From Photobacterium indicum (GTDB lineage: Bacteria > Pseudomonadota > Gammaproteobacteria > Enterobacterales > Vibrionaceae): a DNA stretch of 64,000 bases. The notes under the pieces are model-generated. The model was not told the origin of the DNA, searched no databases, and worked only from the letters and a program-made list of their open reading frames with translations. This document shows, one piece after another, positions 1 to 8,361 of the stretch. A program made the position numbers and the translations under genes. Where the stretch lies: contig NZ_PYOC01000006.1 of NCBI RefSeq assembly GCF_003026215.1, forward strand, positions 1 to 64,000. Direction: 5' to 3'. Within the stretch, counting starts at the first letter, position 1, and the number at the start of each line of letters is the position of its first letter.

Positions 1-68
1 GTTCAGTTGGTTAGAATACCGGCCTGTCACGCCGGGGGTCGCGGGTTCGAGTCCCGTCCACTCCGCCA
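1..68 (+). tRNA. tRNA-Asp (GTC), 5' end cut by window edge
   Basis: The window opens inside the D arm (GTTCAGTTGGTT). The anticodon stem-loop CCGGC-CTGTCAC-GCCGG gives anticodon GTC, followed by the T arm (GGGTTCGAGTCCC) and an encoded CCA at 66-68. About nine bases of the acceptor 5' strand lie outside. A lone tRNA-Asp followed by a strong terminator is common at the end of rRNA operons in this family; that upstream context is inferred, not seen. Confidence 0.95.
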
Positions 69-77
69 TTATTGAAG

Positions 78-107
78 AAGCCCTAATCGAAAGATTAGGG
101 CTTTTTT
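78..107 (+). terminator. Rho-independent terminator after tRNA-Asp
   Basis: A perfect 10-bp stem AGCCCTAATC/GATTAGGGCT with a GAAA tetraloop is followed by six T. It ends the transcript carrying tRNA-Asp. Confidence 0.93.
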
Positions 108-142
108 ACGTCTATAGAAAATGAAAACTGAATAGATACTGC

Positions 143-249
143 GGAGTGGTAGTTCAGTTGATTAGGCTTTTTATTGTAGAGCTTAGCGGCCTGTCACGCT
201 GGATTCGCGCTGGTTTCGAGGTAAATAGAAAGTCCCGTTAACGTAGCCA
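143..249 (+). pseudogene. Decayed second copy of tRNA-Asp
   Basis: The segment keeps recognisable pieces of tRNA-Asp in order: GGAGTGGTAGTTCAGTTG, GGCCTGTCACGC, an AGTCCCGT remnant and a terminal GCCATTATTGAAGA. It is broken by an insertion of roughly 15-20 bases after the D arm and another of about 12 bases in the T arm, so no cloverleaf can form. The homology continues into a degraded copy of the downstream terminator (about 250-310, ending CTTTTTTACGTCTGT). It looks like an old tandem duplication of tRNA plus terminator that has decayed. Confidence 0.75.
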
Positions 250-345
250 TTATTGAAGAGGCCCCCTGTTTACGGTGGAGCAGGAAAGACTAGGGCTTTT
301 TTACGTCTGTCGAGAGGTAAATATTTTAACCCCTTCACTACAGCA

Positions 346-1215
346 CTAAAAGAGCTGCAATAGAGCACGCAGTAAAGGTTCTTTTTCTCGTGACTGTTTA
401 CAGCATAATCCTAGGCTTAAAGGCTCAATTGATTCATTAGTTAGCCTTTGTACCTTATTGCTCATAGGACTGTTGTTAATGACAACGTCTGGCGCAATAC
501 CTACCCCGCATCCAAGTGCGACCATACTAACAATTGCTTCATGACCTGATATTTGCGCGTAGATAGAGGGCTGGATTTTTTTTGCTTTAAACCATTTATC
601 AGCACGAGATCTGGCGGGTCCAGATTCAGGTAAGATAAAAGGGAGCGATTGCCAATCAGGATCGCCTGTTAAGTACTTTTGAATTGCAGATGGTGCTATA
701 AGTGGACTTATGACTGACATCTGAACTTGATCAAGCTCTATGTAAGTTAACTTTGATGGTAGAGTCTCAGGTTTCGCTGCAATCGCAATATCAACTTCAC
801 CAGAGATGACTTTGTCTATCGCTTCAGCCGGGTCACCTGTGCGTAATTGAATTTCGACTTGTGGGTAGGTAAGGCGAAATTCGTTAAGAATACTCGGCAA
901 ATGGCTATAGCTTGCTGTGACAGAGCAAAACATTTTTAACTTACCTTGAAGTGAATGAGTCTCGTCTTTTAATTCTGCTTTCAATTCTATCCAGCTCGTC
1001 ACGATTGAAGATGCGACAGGCAATAGTTTCCTTCCTGCTGATGTTAATTCTACACTTCGGTTATCGCGTACAAATAAAGTTTGGTTAATGTCATCTTCTA
1101 GTCGTTGAATGATTCGGCTTAGCGCTGAAGGGCTTATATGCATCTTTTGTGCGGTTTTACTAAAGCTTTTTGAATCACACAAATGAAGGAATAACTGTAA
1201 GTTTTTTATGTTCAT
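346..1215 (-). CDS. ilvY: LysR-type activator IlvY
   Basis: This 289-residue LysR-type regulator has a winged helix-turn-helix at about residues 1-60 and a substrate-binding co-inducer domain after it. It is transcribed divergently from ilvC. IlvY activates ilvC in response to acetolactate or acetohydroxybutyrate and represses itself. The divergent placement next to a ketol-acid reductoisomerase gene is diagnostic of IlvY. The ATG at 1215 gives the normal N-terminus starting MNIKNLQLFLHL. The identification rests on family architecture plus neighbour; the LysR fold itself is certain. Confidence 0.92.
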   Translation of the reverse strand: MNIKNLQLFLHLCDSKSFSKTAQKMHISPSALSRIIQRLEDDINQTLFVRDNRSVELTSAGRKLLPVASSIVTSWIELKAELKDETHSLQGKLKMFCSVTASYSHLPSILNEFRLTYPQVEIQLRTGDPAEAIDKVISGEVDIAIAAKPETLPSKLTYIELDQVQMSVISPLIAPSAIQKYLTGDPDWQSLPFILPESGPARSRADKWFKAKKIQPSIYAQISGHEAIVSMVALGCGVGIAPDVVINNSPMSNKVQRLTNESIEPLSLGLCCKQSREKEPLLRALLQLF

Positions 1216-1220
1216 TAGTC

Positions 1221-1271
1221 TCGTTGCATTTTTTGCAATTACTTATTGTGAATATATCACTTTGCGCAACG
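1221..1271. promoter_or_regulatory. ilvY-ilvC intergenic operator candidates
   Basis: The divergent spacer holds TTGCA-N5-TGCAA (1224-1238), a second TTGCGCAA (1262-1269), and a long-range perfect inverted repeat TCGTTGC/GCAACGA (1221-1227 and 1265-1271). LysR proteins usually bind two such sites in front of the activated gene, so these are the best candidates for IlvY operators. Binding is inferred. Confidence 0.5.
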
Positions 1272-1347
1272 AAACACCTGTTCTACTATCAGGTTATTCG
1301 ACAAGAGAGTGTCGACCTAAAGAGCAGAATTCACGGAGAGTGTCACC

Positions 1348-2832
1348 ATGGCTAATTATTTCAATACCTTAAACTTACGTCAGCAGTTAGATCAACTAGG
1401 TCGTTGTCGTTTTATGGATCGTAATGAGTTTGCAACAGAGGCTGACTACCTGAAAGGTAAGAAAGTCGTTATTGTTGGTTGTGGTGCTCAGGGTCTAAAT
1501 CAGGGCCTAAATATGCGTGATTCTGGTCTTGATGTTTCTTATGCGTTACGTCAAGCGGCGATTGATGAGCAGCGTCAGTCGTACAAGAATGCGAAAGAAA
1601 ATGGCTTTGAGGTAGGTAGTTACGAGCAGCTAATCCCAATTGCAGACTTAGTGGTTAACCTAACGCCTGATAAGCAGCACTCGAATGTGGTTGAAACGGT
1701 AATGCCACTGATGAAAGAAGGGGCTGCCCTTGGTTATTCGCATGGCTTCAACATTGTTGAAGAAGGCATGCAGATTCGTAAAGATATCACTGTTGTAATG
1801 GTTGCACCTAAGTGTCCTGGTACTGAAGTACGTGAAGAATATAAGCGTGGCTTTGGTGTTCCAACACTTATTGCTGTTCACCCAGAGAATGATCCAAAAG
1901 GTGATGGTCAAGAAATCGCTAAAGCTTGGGCTGCTGCAACTGGTGGCCACCGTGCTGGCGTATTAGAATCATCATTTGTTGCCGAAGTTAAATCTGATCT
2001 TATGGGTGAGCAAACAATTTTGTGTGGCATGCTACAAGCAGGTTCAATCGTTTGTTACGAGAAAATGATTGCTGATGGTATCGATGCAGGTTACGCCGGT
2101 AAACTTCTACAGTATGGTTGGGAAACGATCACTGAAGCACTGAAGTTTGGTGGTATCACACATATGATGGATCGCTTATCAAACCCTGCAAAAGTGAAAG
2201 CGTTTGAGCTTTCTGAAGAACTTAAAGATCTAATGCGTCCACTGTATAACAAACACATGGATGACATCATTACAGGGCACTTCTCTAGTACTATGATGGC
2301 TGATTGGGCTAACGATGACGTTAACCTACTGGGCTGGCGTGAAGAAACGGGTGAAACAGCATTCGAAAATTACCCTGCAACTGATGTCGAAATCCCAGAG
2401 CAAGAGTACTTTGATAACGGTATTTTGATGGTTGCTATGGTTCGTGCTGGTGTTGAGCTTGCGTTTGAAGCAATGACGGCATCAGGTATCGTTGAAGAAT
2501 CAGCATATTATGAATCACTACATGAGCTACCGTTGATTGCGAATACAGTGGCACGTAAGCGCCTGTATGAAATGAACGTAGTAATTTCAGATACTGCGGA
2601 ATATGGTAACTACCTATTTGCTAACGTAGCAACTCCACTACTTCGTGAGAAGTTTATGGCTGACGTTGATACCGATGTTATTGGCCGTGGCTTGGGTGAA
2701 GTGAGCAACCAAGTTAGCAATGAAACACTAATTGTTGTGAATGAGACATTGCGTAGCCACCCTGTTGAGTGGGTTGGTCAAGAGTTACGTGGCTACATGA
2801 CAGACATGAAGCGTATTGCTGTTGGTGATTAA
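1348..2832 (+). CDS. ilvC: Ketol-acid reductoisomerase (NADP+)
   Basis: This enzyme converts acetolactate or acetohydroxybutyrate to the dihydroxy acid in valine, leucine and isoleucine synthesis, using NADPH and Mg2+. The protein has 494 residues, the length of the long class II (E. coli-type) enzyme with a duplicated knotted domain. The Rossmann motif [10 protein letters not shown] lies near residues 45-54. The start is ATG at 1348, preceded by ACGGAGAG at a good distance. It is expressed alone, divergent from ilvY, and closed by a terminator at 2859. Activation by IlvY is expected. Confidence 0.98.
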   Translation: MANYFNTLNLRQQLDQLGRCRFMDRNEFATEADYLKGKKVVIVGCGAQGLNQGLNMRDSGLDVSYALRQAAIDEQRQSYKNAKENGFEVGSYEQLIPIADLVVNLTPDKQHSNVVETVMPLMKEGAALGYSHGFNIVEEGMQIRKDITVVMVAPKCPGTEVREEYKRGFGVPTLIAVHPENDPKGDGQEIAKAWAAATGGHRAGVLESSFVAEVKSDLMGEQTILCGMLQAGSIVCYEKMIADGIDAGYAGKLLQYGWETITEALKFGGITHMMDRLSNPAKVKAFELSEELKDLMRPLYNKHMDDIITGHFSSTMMADWANDDVNLLGWREETGETAFENYPATDVEIPEQEYFDNGILMVAMVRAGVELAFEAMTASGIVEESAYYESLHELPLIANTVARKRLYEMNVVISDTAEYGNYLFANVATPLLREKFMADVDTDVIGRGLGEVSNQVSNETLIVVNETLRSHPVEWVGQELRGYMTDMKRIAVGD

Positions 2833-2858
2833 TTTCCCATAAGTAAACGGAAAAAAGA

Positions 2859-2888
2859 AGCCCAACACGATTATGTGCTGGGCTTTTT
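2859..2888 (+). terminator. Terminator after ilvC
   Basis: The stem AGCCCAACAC/GTGCTGGGCT (one A-C mismatch) has a 6-nt loop and is followed by a run of T. Confidence 0.88.
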
Positions 2889-2929
2889 ATTTGTTCATGA
2901 TTGACCATAAACTATTCTATAAATCGCGA

Positions 2930-3199
2930 TTATTCATCTTCGCTTTTAGGTGTGGTTGTTAGTTTCTCTTCAAGTTCTGCCATTTTCTTTTCTAACTCAG
3001 TGAGTTTTTGGCGAGTACGCAATAAAACTTGAGTCTGCACATCAAACTCTTCACGATTAACCACATCTAATTTACCAAGTTGTGCTTGAATTACCTGGCG
3101 AACTTTCTGTTCTATATCAACGCCTAATTCTTTTACTGGCTGAGGCATTGATTCTTGGATCTGCTTAGCAACTTGCTCTAGCTTTTTTGGATCAAACAT
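2930..3199 (-). CDS. ubiK: Ubiquinone biosynthesis accessory factor UbiK
   Basis: This 89-residue protein matches the BMFP/YqiC family: an N-terminal amphipathic part starting [14 protein letters not shown] and a C-terminal coiled coil rich in Leu, Lys and Glu (about residues 50-80). UbiK acts with UbiJ to help the soluble Ubi complex carry out aerobic ubiquinone synthesis; ubiJ is in this window at 33734. The start ATG at 3199 gives the family N-terminus. It stands between ilvC and the efflux operon on the minus strand and has its own short spacer. Confidence 0.9.
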   Translation of the reverse strand: MFDPKKLEQVAKQIQESMPQPVKELGVDIEQKVRQVIQAQLGKLDVVNREEFDVQTQVLLRTRQKLTELEKKMAELEEKLTTTPKSEDE

Positions 3200-3283
3200 A
3201 GCTTTAGTAGCTCCGTAACGGGTTAAAGTTTGTTGTGGTTATTTTATTCAATCACAGCGCAATTGTCGTCGTTGAATCGTGAA

Positions 3284-3312
3284 AATAAAAGAGGCCGCAC
3301 AATGGCGGCCTC
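3284..3312 (-). terminator. Terminator of the vexRAB operon
   Basis: Read on the minus strand, GAGGCCGC/GCGGCCTC forms an 8-bp perfect stem with a 6-nt loop followed by TTTTATTTTC. It lies just after the vexB stop codon and would separate this operon from ubiK. Confidence 0.88.
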
Positions 3313-3331
3313 TGAATCTATATTTATTGAA

Positions 3332-6300
3332 TTAGCAATCACGAGCTTTCAAAGCGTTTCTCGCTTCGTCAGCCCGCTTTAACTTTTCCAAATCCTTATC
3401 CTCCATAAAGGTAGGTAAAGGCTTGTGAATACTTGCCAAGTAAGTATAAATCACTGGTAGTACGAACAAGGTAAAGATTGTACCGATTGCCAGACCCGCA
3501 ACAATTACGATACCAATACTAAAGCGCTGTGCTGCACCTGCACCCGAAGCATAAAGTAGTGGAATAAGACCAGCGATCATCGCGGCGGTAGTCATTAGGA
3601 TTGGACGAAGACGAACCTTCGCAGCTTCCATAACGGCTTCCATACGATTCTTCTGATGCAGTAATTGCTCTTCTTTGGCGACTTCACAAATAAGAATACC
3701 GTGCTTGGTAATCAAACCTATGAGGGTGATTAACCCGACCTGAGAATAGATATTCATTGATGCAGCACCCCAAGAGAGGGCGATTAATGCGCCACAAATA
3801 GCCAGTGGTACAGATACAAGAATAACAAGCGGATCACGCAATGATTCGAATTGAATCGCTAGTACCAAGTAGATAATGGCGAGTGCTAGAGCAAACGTCA
3901 TGTATAAGGCATTACCTTCAGTTACGTACTGACGTGCCTCACCCATAAAGTCATACTGATAGCCCGAAGGTAATTTGCCTACAGCCTCTGTTTGGAACCA
4001 GTTGATCGCATCACCCATTGCTGTTCCTGGTGCAGGTACAGCACCAATAGTTGCAGAGTTCAGCTGGTTGAAGTGAGGCAATGCACGAGGTTCAGCCACA
4101 ACATCAATCGTGATTAAGCTACCAAGAGGAATCGCTTTTCCATCCGCAGCACGGACGTAGTAGCCATTGATTGATTCAGGGTTTAGGCGGTACTTACGTT
4201 CAACTTGAGGAATAACCTCATAAGAACGACCATTCAGGTCAATACGGTTTACATAACCGTCTGCCATCATTGTACTTAACGTCATACCAATATCTTGCAT
4301 GGTGACGCCGTAAGCACCAGCTTTGTCTTTATCAATGCTGATTTTCATGGTGGCAGAGTCATAGTTCAAATCCAGATCTGAATATACGAACATTGGATTG
4401 TTTTTAACTGCATTCAAAATATCAGTGGTTACTTGGAATAAGCTTTCAAACTGGTTTGGTGTTGTGATTACGAACTGAATGGGTAAGCCAGAACCAGCAC
4501 CTGGTAATTCAGGCATTTGGAAGGCTGTTACGGCCATTTCAGGTATATCTTTCACCAAATCAGTAACACGTTTAACAACGTCTGCTTGACTCGCTTCTCG
4601 TTCACTCCACGGCACCATTGAAGCAATACCAAAGGCTTGGTTTGAATTAGGCACACCAGAGAATACCTGCGCATAAGCAACTTCTGGCTGATCACTCAGC
4701 ATTTTGTTAACTTCTTGCATGGTATTTTCAATGTAATCCAAGTTTGCGTTTGATGGGGCAGTACCCATCATCATCAATACACCTTTATCTTCAGATGGTG
4801 CAAGTTCACTTGGAATAAATTTAAACAAGAACGGTAGGCTTGTCAGTACTATTGCTGCAAATACGATAACCACTGGGCGCATTGTCATTATACCGCCAAG
4901 CATTTTCTCATAGCGGTTAGTCATACGGTCCAGGAAGCCATGGACGGTTGATTCGAATTTACTTGGCTTTTCATTAGCCTTTAGCATTTTCGAACACATC
5001 ATCGGTGATAATGTTAGTGCGATAATACCTGATACAAATACAGCACCTGCCAGTGTTAAGGCAAACTCTTTAAACAATGAACCAGTGATACCCCCCATCA
5101 TTGCTATAGGGGCATATACTGCGCCCAGCGTCAGGGTCATGGCGATAACCGGTACTGCGATTTCACGCGTACCAATGATTGCAGCCCGGAACGGTGACTC
5201 ACCAAGCTTAATATGACGGTCGACGTTTTCTAGAACAACGATCGCATCATCTACTACCAGTCCGATTGCCAATACCATTGCTAGCAGTGTCATTAGGTTC
5301 CATGAGAAACCAAACATCTGCATCACTAAGGCAACACCAATCAGTGATAGTGGAATCGTAATAATTGGGATCAAAACAGCACGGAATGAACCCAAGAACA
5401 AGGTAATAACCACCAATACGATCAATGCCGCTTCAGCGATAGTCTTGATTACTTCTTGAATTGATTCGTTGATCGCAATCGTCGAGTCATACATCACATT
5501 CATTTTGATGTTGCTTGGCATATTGCGTTTTAGTTCAGGCAATAATGTCAGTACATCTGCTGCGATGTTGATCGGGTTAGCACTCGGTGCTGCGTTGATT
5601 GCGGCAACAACCGCTTCTTCGCCATTGGCAGAAGCACGATAAATATCGTGGCTTTTTTCCAATGAGACTTTTGCGATATCACCTAGGCGAATGACTTGAC
5701 CATTCTTAGTTGAGACAACTAATTTAGACAGCTCGTCAGTATCAGATACCTGGGTATCGGCAGTACCGTTATACAGAACGAACTCACCAACAGCTTGACC
5801 AGTTGCAGACTGGTAGTTGTTGGCGCTTAATACGCTCATTACATCAGTTGCCGTTAGGTTGTAAGCTGCCATTTTTGGTGGATCTAGCCATACACGTAAT
5901 GCATATTTTAGACCACCATACAGATCGACTTTCGACACACCGTTTACGGTAAATAGCTGTGGGTTAACCACGCGCTCTAAGTAATCGGTAATCTGGCTTG
6001 ATACTAACTCGTCACTGGTGAAACCTATGTACATAACCGCGGTTGTAGAGCCGGTTGACATGGTTACCGTCGGATCTTCAGCCTCTTTCGGGAGCTGAGA
6101 TCGTACTGAGTTAGTTTTCGCCAGAATATCAGCCAGTGCACCGTTTGGATCGGTGTTCAACTTCATCGTGACAGTGATGGTTGAAGAACCGAGCACTGAG
6201 GATGATGTCATGTAGTCGATATTATCGGCTTGTGCTATTGCTTGTTCTAAAGGCTGGGTAATAAAGCCCTGAATAAGATCGGCACTTGCACCGTAGTAAC

Positions 6301-6448
6301 TGGTTGTTACCGTTACTACGGTATTGGTCATGTCGGGGTATTCTCGAACCTGCATTTTAAAGATAGCTTGCAAGCCAAGTAAGGCAATCAAAAAGCTGAT
6401 TGATACCGCCAGAACAGGACGCTTAATAAAAACATCTGTAAAGCGCAT
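3332..6448 (-). CDS. vexB: RND multidrug efflux permease, VexB-like
   Basis: The protein has 1038 residues, the full length of a hydrophobe/amphiphile RND pump, and begins MRFTDVFIKRPVLA, the usual cytoplasmic amphipathic helix and TM1. The proton-relay Asp pair is seen in GLVVDDAIVVLENV (about residues 400-410) and the relay Lys in GLITKHGILICE (about 930). It should form the inner-membrane trimer of a tripartite pump. The start has an excellent GGAGG and lies 12 nt after vexA. Gene order (ilvC, ubiK, this operon with a TetR gene) matches my memory of vexRAB in Vibrio cholerae. An outer-membrane channel gene is absent, so a TolC encoded elsewhere is presumably shared. Confidence 0.9.
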   Translation of the reverse strand: MRFTDVFIKRPVLAVSISFLIALLGLQAIFKMQVREYPDMTNTVVTVTTSYYGASADLIQGFITQPLEQAIAQADNIDYMTSSSVLGSSTITVTMKLNTDPNGALADILAKTNSVRSQLPKEAEDPTVTMSTGSTTAVMYIGFTSDELVSSQITDYLERVVNPQLFTVNGVSKVDLYGGLKYALRVWLDPPKMAAYNLTATDVMSVLSANNYQSATGQAVGEFVLYNGTADTQVSDTDELSKLVVSTKNGQVIRLGDIAKVSLEKSHDIYRASANGEEAVVAAINAAPSANPINIAADVLTLLPELKRNMPSNIKMNVMYDSTIAINESIQEVIKTIAEAALIVLVVITLFLGSFRAVLIPIITIPLSLIGVALVMQMFGFSWNLMTLLAMVLAIGLVVDDAIVVLENVDRHIKLGESPFRAAIIGTREIAVPVIAMTLTLGAVYAPIAMMGGITGSLFKEFALTLAGAVFVSGIIALTLSPMMCSKMLKANEKPSKFESTVHGFLDRMTNRYEKMLGGIMTMRPVVIVFAAIVLTSLPFLFKFIPSELAPSEDKGVLMMMGTAPSNANLDYIENTMQEVNKMLSDQPEVAYAQVFSGVPNSNQAFGIASMVPWSEREASQADVVKRVTDLVKDIPEMAVTAFQMPELPGAGSGLPIQFVITTPNQFESLFQVTTDILNAVKNNPMFVYSDLDLNYDSATMKISIDKDKAGAYGVTMQDIGMTLSTMMADGYVNRIDLNGRSYEVIPQVERKYRLNPESINGYYVRAADGKAIPLGSLITIDVVAEPRALPHFNQLNSATIGAVPAPGTAMGDAINWFQTEAVGKLPSGYQYDFMGEARQYVTEGNALYMTFALALAIIYLVLAIQFESLRDPLVILVSVPLAICGALIALSWGAASMNIYSQVGLITLIGLITKHGILICEVAKEEQLLHQKNRMEAVMEAAKVRLRPILMTTAAMIAGLIPLLYASGAGAAQRFSIGIVIVAGLAIGTIFTLFVLPVIYTYLASIHKPLPTFMEDKDLEKLKRADEARNALKARDC

Positions 6449-6460
6449 TAATCCTCCGGA

Positions 6461-7567
6461 TTATAGCATTGGTACTTCAGCTGGCGCTTCTAGTGCATTG
6501 CTTTCAACAATATGCACTTTAGCGTCATTACTTAGACGAACCTGACCCGAAGTCACAATAGTATCGTCAACCTTCACACCTTTTAAAATGTGCACAACAG
6601 CGCCGTCGCGTTCACCTGTTTCTACAACAGATTGGCGCGCACGTAAGTCACCATTGTCATCTTTATTTACCACGTAAACATTATCGCCATATAACGTAAA
6701 AGTAATGGCTGTTTGCGGTAGGATGATTTGGTTTTCTAACGTTGGCAGAATAATGCTCGCGCGGGCAAACATACCTGAACGTAACTGACCATCGTTGTTT
6801 GGAATATCAGCCTGAATTTGAACTAGACCGCTCTGGTAGTTAACAGCAGGTTCAATGGCACTGATTTTTCCTCTGAACGGTGTTTCAGGGTAAGCATCAA
6901 CAAAGATATCGACTTCTTGACCAAGATAGATTTCAGATATGTCGGTTTGTGGCACTGTGAATCGCAGCTTCATTAAGGTCGTATCTTCTAGGCGAACAAC
7001 GTCAGTTCCTGGCTGAATATATTGACCAAGGAAAATATTTCGTAAGCCAACAACACCATCGAAAGGTGCCTTGATAGTACGACGATCAATCGTCGCTTTT
7101 AGGCTTTTAATATCAGCAACCAGCGAAAAGTAAGCCGCTTCAGCATCATCATAAGATTCTTTTGAGATAGACCCTTTCTTATAAAGACCTTGATAGCGAA
7201 TGTACTTTGCTTTTGCAGCAGGAAGACGTGCTTGGCTACTTTGTAAGTTGGCATTTTCAACATCAGAATCAAGTGCGATAAGCTTTTGACCCGCTTTTAC
7301 AATTGCGCCAGATTCAAAATCGATATCATCGATAACACCAGATGCTTCTGTTGATATCATTACACCTTGATTGGGTTCGATAAAGCCAATAGCGTCAATC
7401 ACAGGAACCCAACTTCCTGCTTTGGCGTCTATGACGGTTACTGGAAACTCAGGTTCAGGCATACTTGCCATATATTCTGCTATTTTTTTCTGCTTAATCA
7501 GATTAAAACCTATCACACTACCGAACAGCAGTAGTGCGACAAATAGCATCACTATCCATTTTTTCAT
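6461..7567 (-). CDS. vexA: Periplasmic adaptor of RND efflux pump, VexA-like
   Basis: This 368-residue membrane fusion protein has an N-terminal membrane anchor (about residues 4-21) and no lipobox cysteine. It continues with a split lipoyl/barrel-sandwich domain around a short helical hairpin (about 70-165, containing KAPFDGVVG) and a beta-barrel domain. It bridges VexB to the outer-membrane channel. It sits between vexR (28 nt upstream) and vexB (12 nt downstream) in one operon. A GGAG lies about 12 nt before the ATG, slightly far but usable. Confidence 0.9.
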   Translation of the reverse strand: MKKWIVMLFVALLLFGSVIGFNLIKQKKIAEYMASMPEPEFPVTVIDAKAGSWVPVIDAIGFIEPNQGVMISTEASGVIDDIDFESGAIVKAGQKLIALDSDVENANLQSSQARLPAAKAKYIRYQGLYKKGSISKESYDDAEAAYFSLVADIKSLKATIDRRTIKAPFDGVVGLRNIFLGQYIQPGTDVVRLEDTTLMKLRFTVPQTDISEIYLGQEVDIFVDAYPETPFRGKISAIEPAVNYQSGLVQIQADIPNNDGQLRSGMFARASIILPTLENQIILPQTAITFTLYGDNVYVVNKDDNGDLRARQSVVETGERDGAVVHILKGVKVDDTIVTSGQVRLSNDAKVHIVESNALEAPAEVPML

Positions 7568-7595
7568 TTTAGGGTGTGCTCCGGAATTGCTAATG

Positions 7596-8162
7596 TTAAT
7601 GCTTAGTTATGGCATCCCAACAGGCATCGATGGCTGCGTCTATCGCTTCATCGGTGACAATTACAATGCCTTTCATATGTTTACGAGCCAGGCAACTGCT
7701 AGGCTCAAGGCTTAAAACACTTAGTATTTCATTATCGAGATCTTTAAATTGACCGCTTGCTTTCCCCTCATCAAAGAGGCGATCAACTTGTGCAAACATC
7801 TTTTTTTCTAATAATCGCTGCTCGTGATTATCGCGGCGAGGTAAGTTTTCAAACTGGCCTCTATTGATCAATGGTGCATCACCGCGCGTTGCCATATTCC
7901 ATATATTTAGCCACATGGTGCGAAATCGTTGTTTCAACGGCATTTCATCAGACACATTAAGTGTCAGTTTGTTCGCAACATAACCTAAAATATGATCATG
8001 AAGTTGGTAGAGTAGATCATCTTTATCTTCAAAATAACGATAAATCGTCCCCGCAGCGACCCCAGCTTCTTTGGCAACCATTTGCATGGAAAGCCCATGA
8101 AATCCGTACTCGGCGAGCAGTTTTTCTGTTGCTAGTAAGATACGTTCTTTTTTATTGTTCAT
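7596..8162 (-). CDS. vexR: TetR-family repressor of the efflux operon, VexR-like
   Basis: The protein has 188 residues from the ATG at 8162. It has a TetR helix-turn-helix at about 10-55 (KERILLATEKLLAEYGF to AGTIYRYFEDKDDLLYQL) and a ligand-binding helical domain. Reading can be extended upstream to 8222, but that extension would be translated from the palindrome at 8182-8213, so the internal ATG (MNNKKERILL) is preferred. As first gene of vexR-vexA-vexB it probably autoregulates the whole unit and responds to pump substrates; the ligand cannot be read from sequence. The ribosome site is weak. Confidence 0.88.
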   Translation of the reverse strand: MNNKKERILLATEKLLAEYGFHGLSMQMVAKEAGVAAGTIYRYFEDKDDLLYQLHDHILGYVANKLTLNVSDEMPLKQRFRTMWLNIWNMATRGDAPLINRGQFENLPRRDNHEQRLLEKKMFAQVDRLFDEGKASGQFKDLDNEILSVLSLEPSSCLARKHMKGIVIVTDEAIDAAIDACWDAITKH

Positions 8163-8181
8163 GGGGTATTCAATGTTAAAT

Positions 8182-8213
8182 AAAATAATGAATGAATGTT
8201 CATTCATTATTTT
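8182..8213. promoter_or_regulatory. Palindromic TetR operator upstream of vexR
   Basis: Two perfect 15-bp arms, AAAATAATGAATGAA (8182-8196) and its reverse complement (8199-8213), are separated by only 2 bp. The core TGAATGAA-TG-TTCATTCA has the size and form bound by TetR dimers that control RND pumps. It lies 20 bp before the vexR start, in the spacer between vexR and rep. Confidence 0.75.
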
Positions 8214-8286
8214 AAATGTCATAAATTTTTGTGCAAGTATTTTCTTATCCCCCTTTAGTTTCGTGAATGCTTCGACGAGGGCTTAA

Positions 8287-8314
8287 TAGACAAGTTGTAA
8301 GAACCCGCTACAAT
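8287..8314 (+). promoter_or_regulatory. Candidate sigma-70 promoter for rep
   Basis: TAGACA (8287-8292) and TACAAT (8309-8314) are spaced by 16 bp and lie 47 bp before the rep start codon. Confidence 0.5.
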
Positions 8315-8361
8315 GCGCCTGTTGGTGTAAACACGATAAAAATTTGAAACAGGATAAGCAG

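Noticed and set aside
8163..8222. N-terminal extension of vexR
   Set aside because: The 20 residues would be translated from the palindromic operator; the ATG at 8162 gives a standard TetR start.
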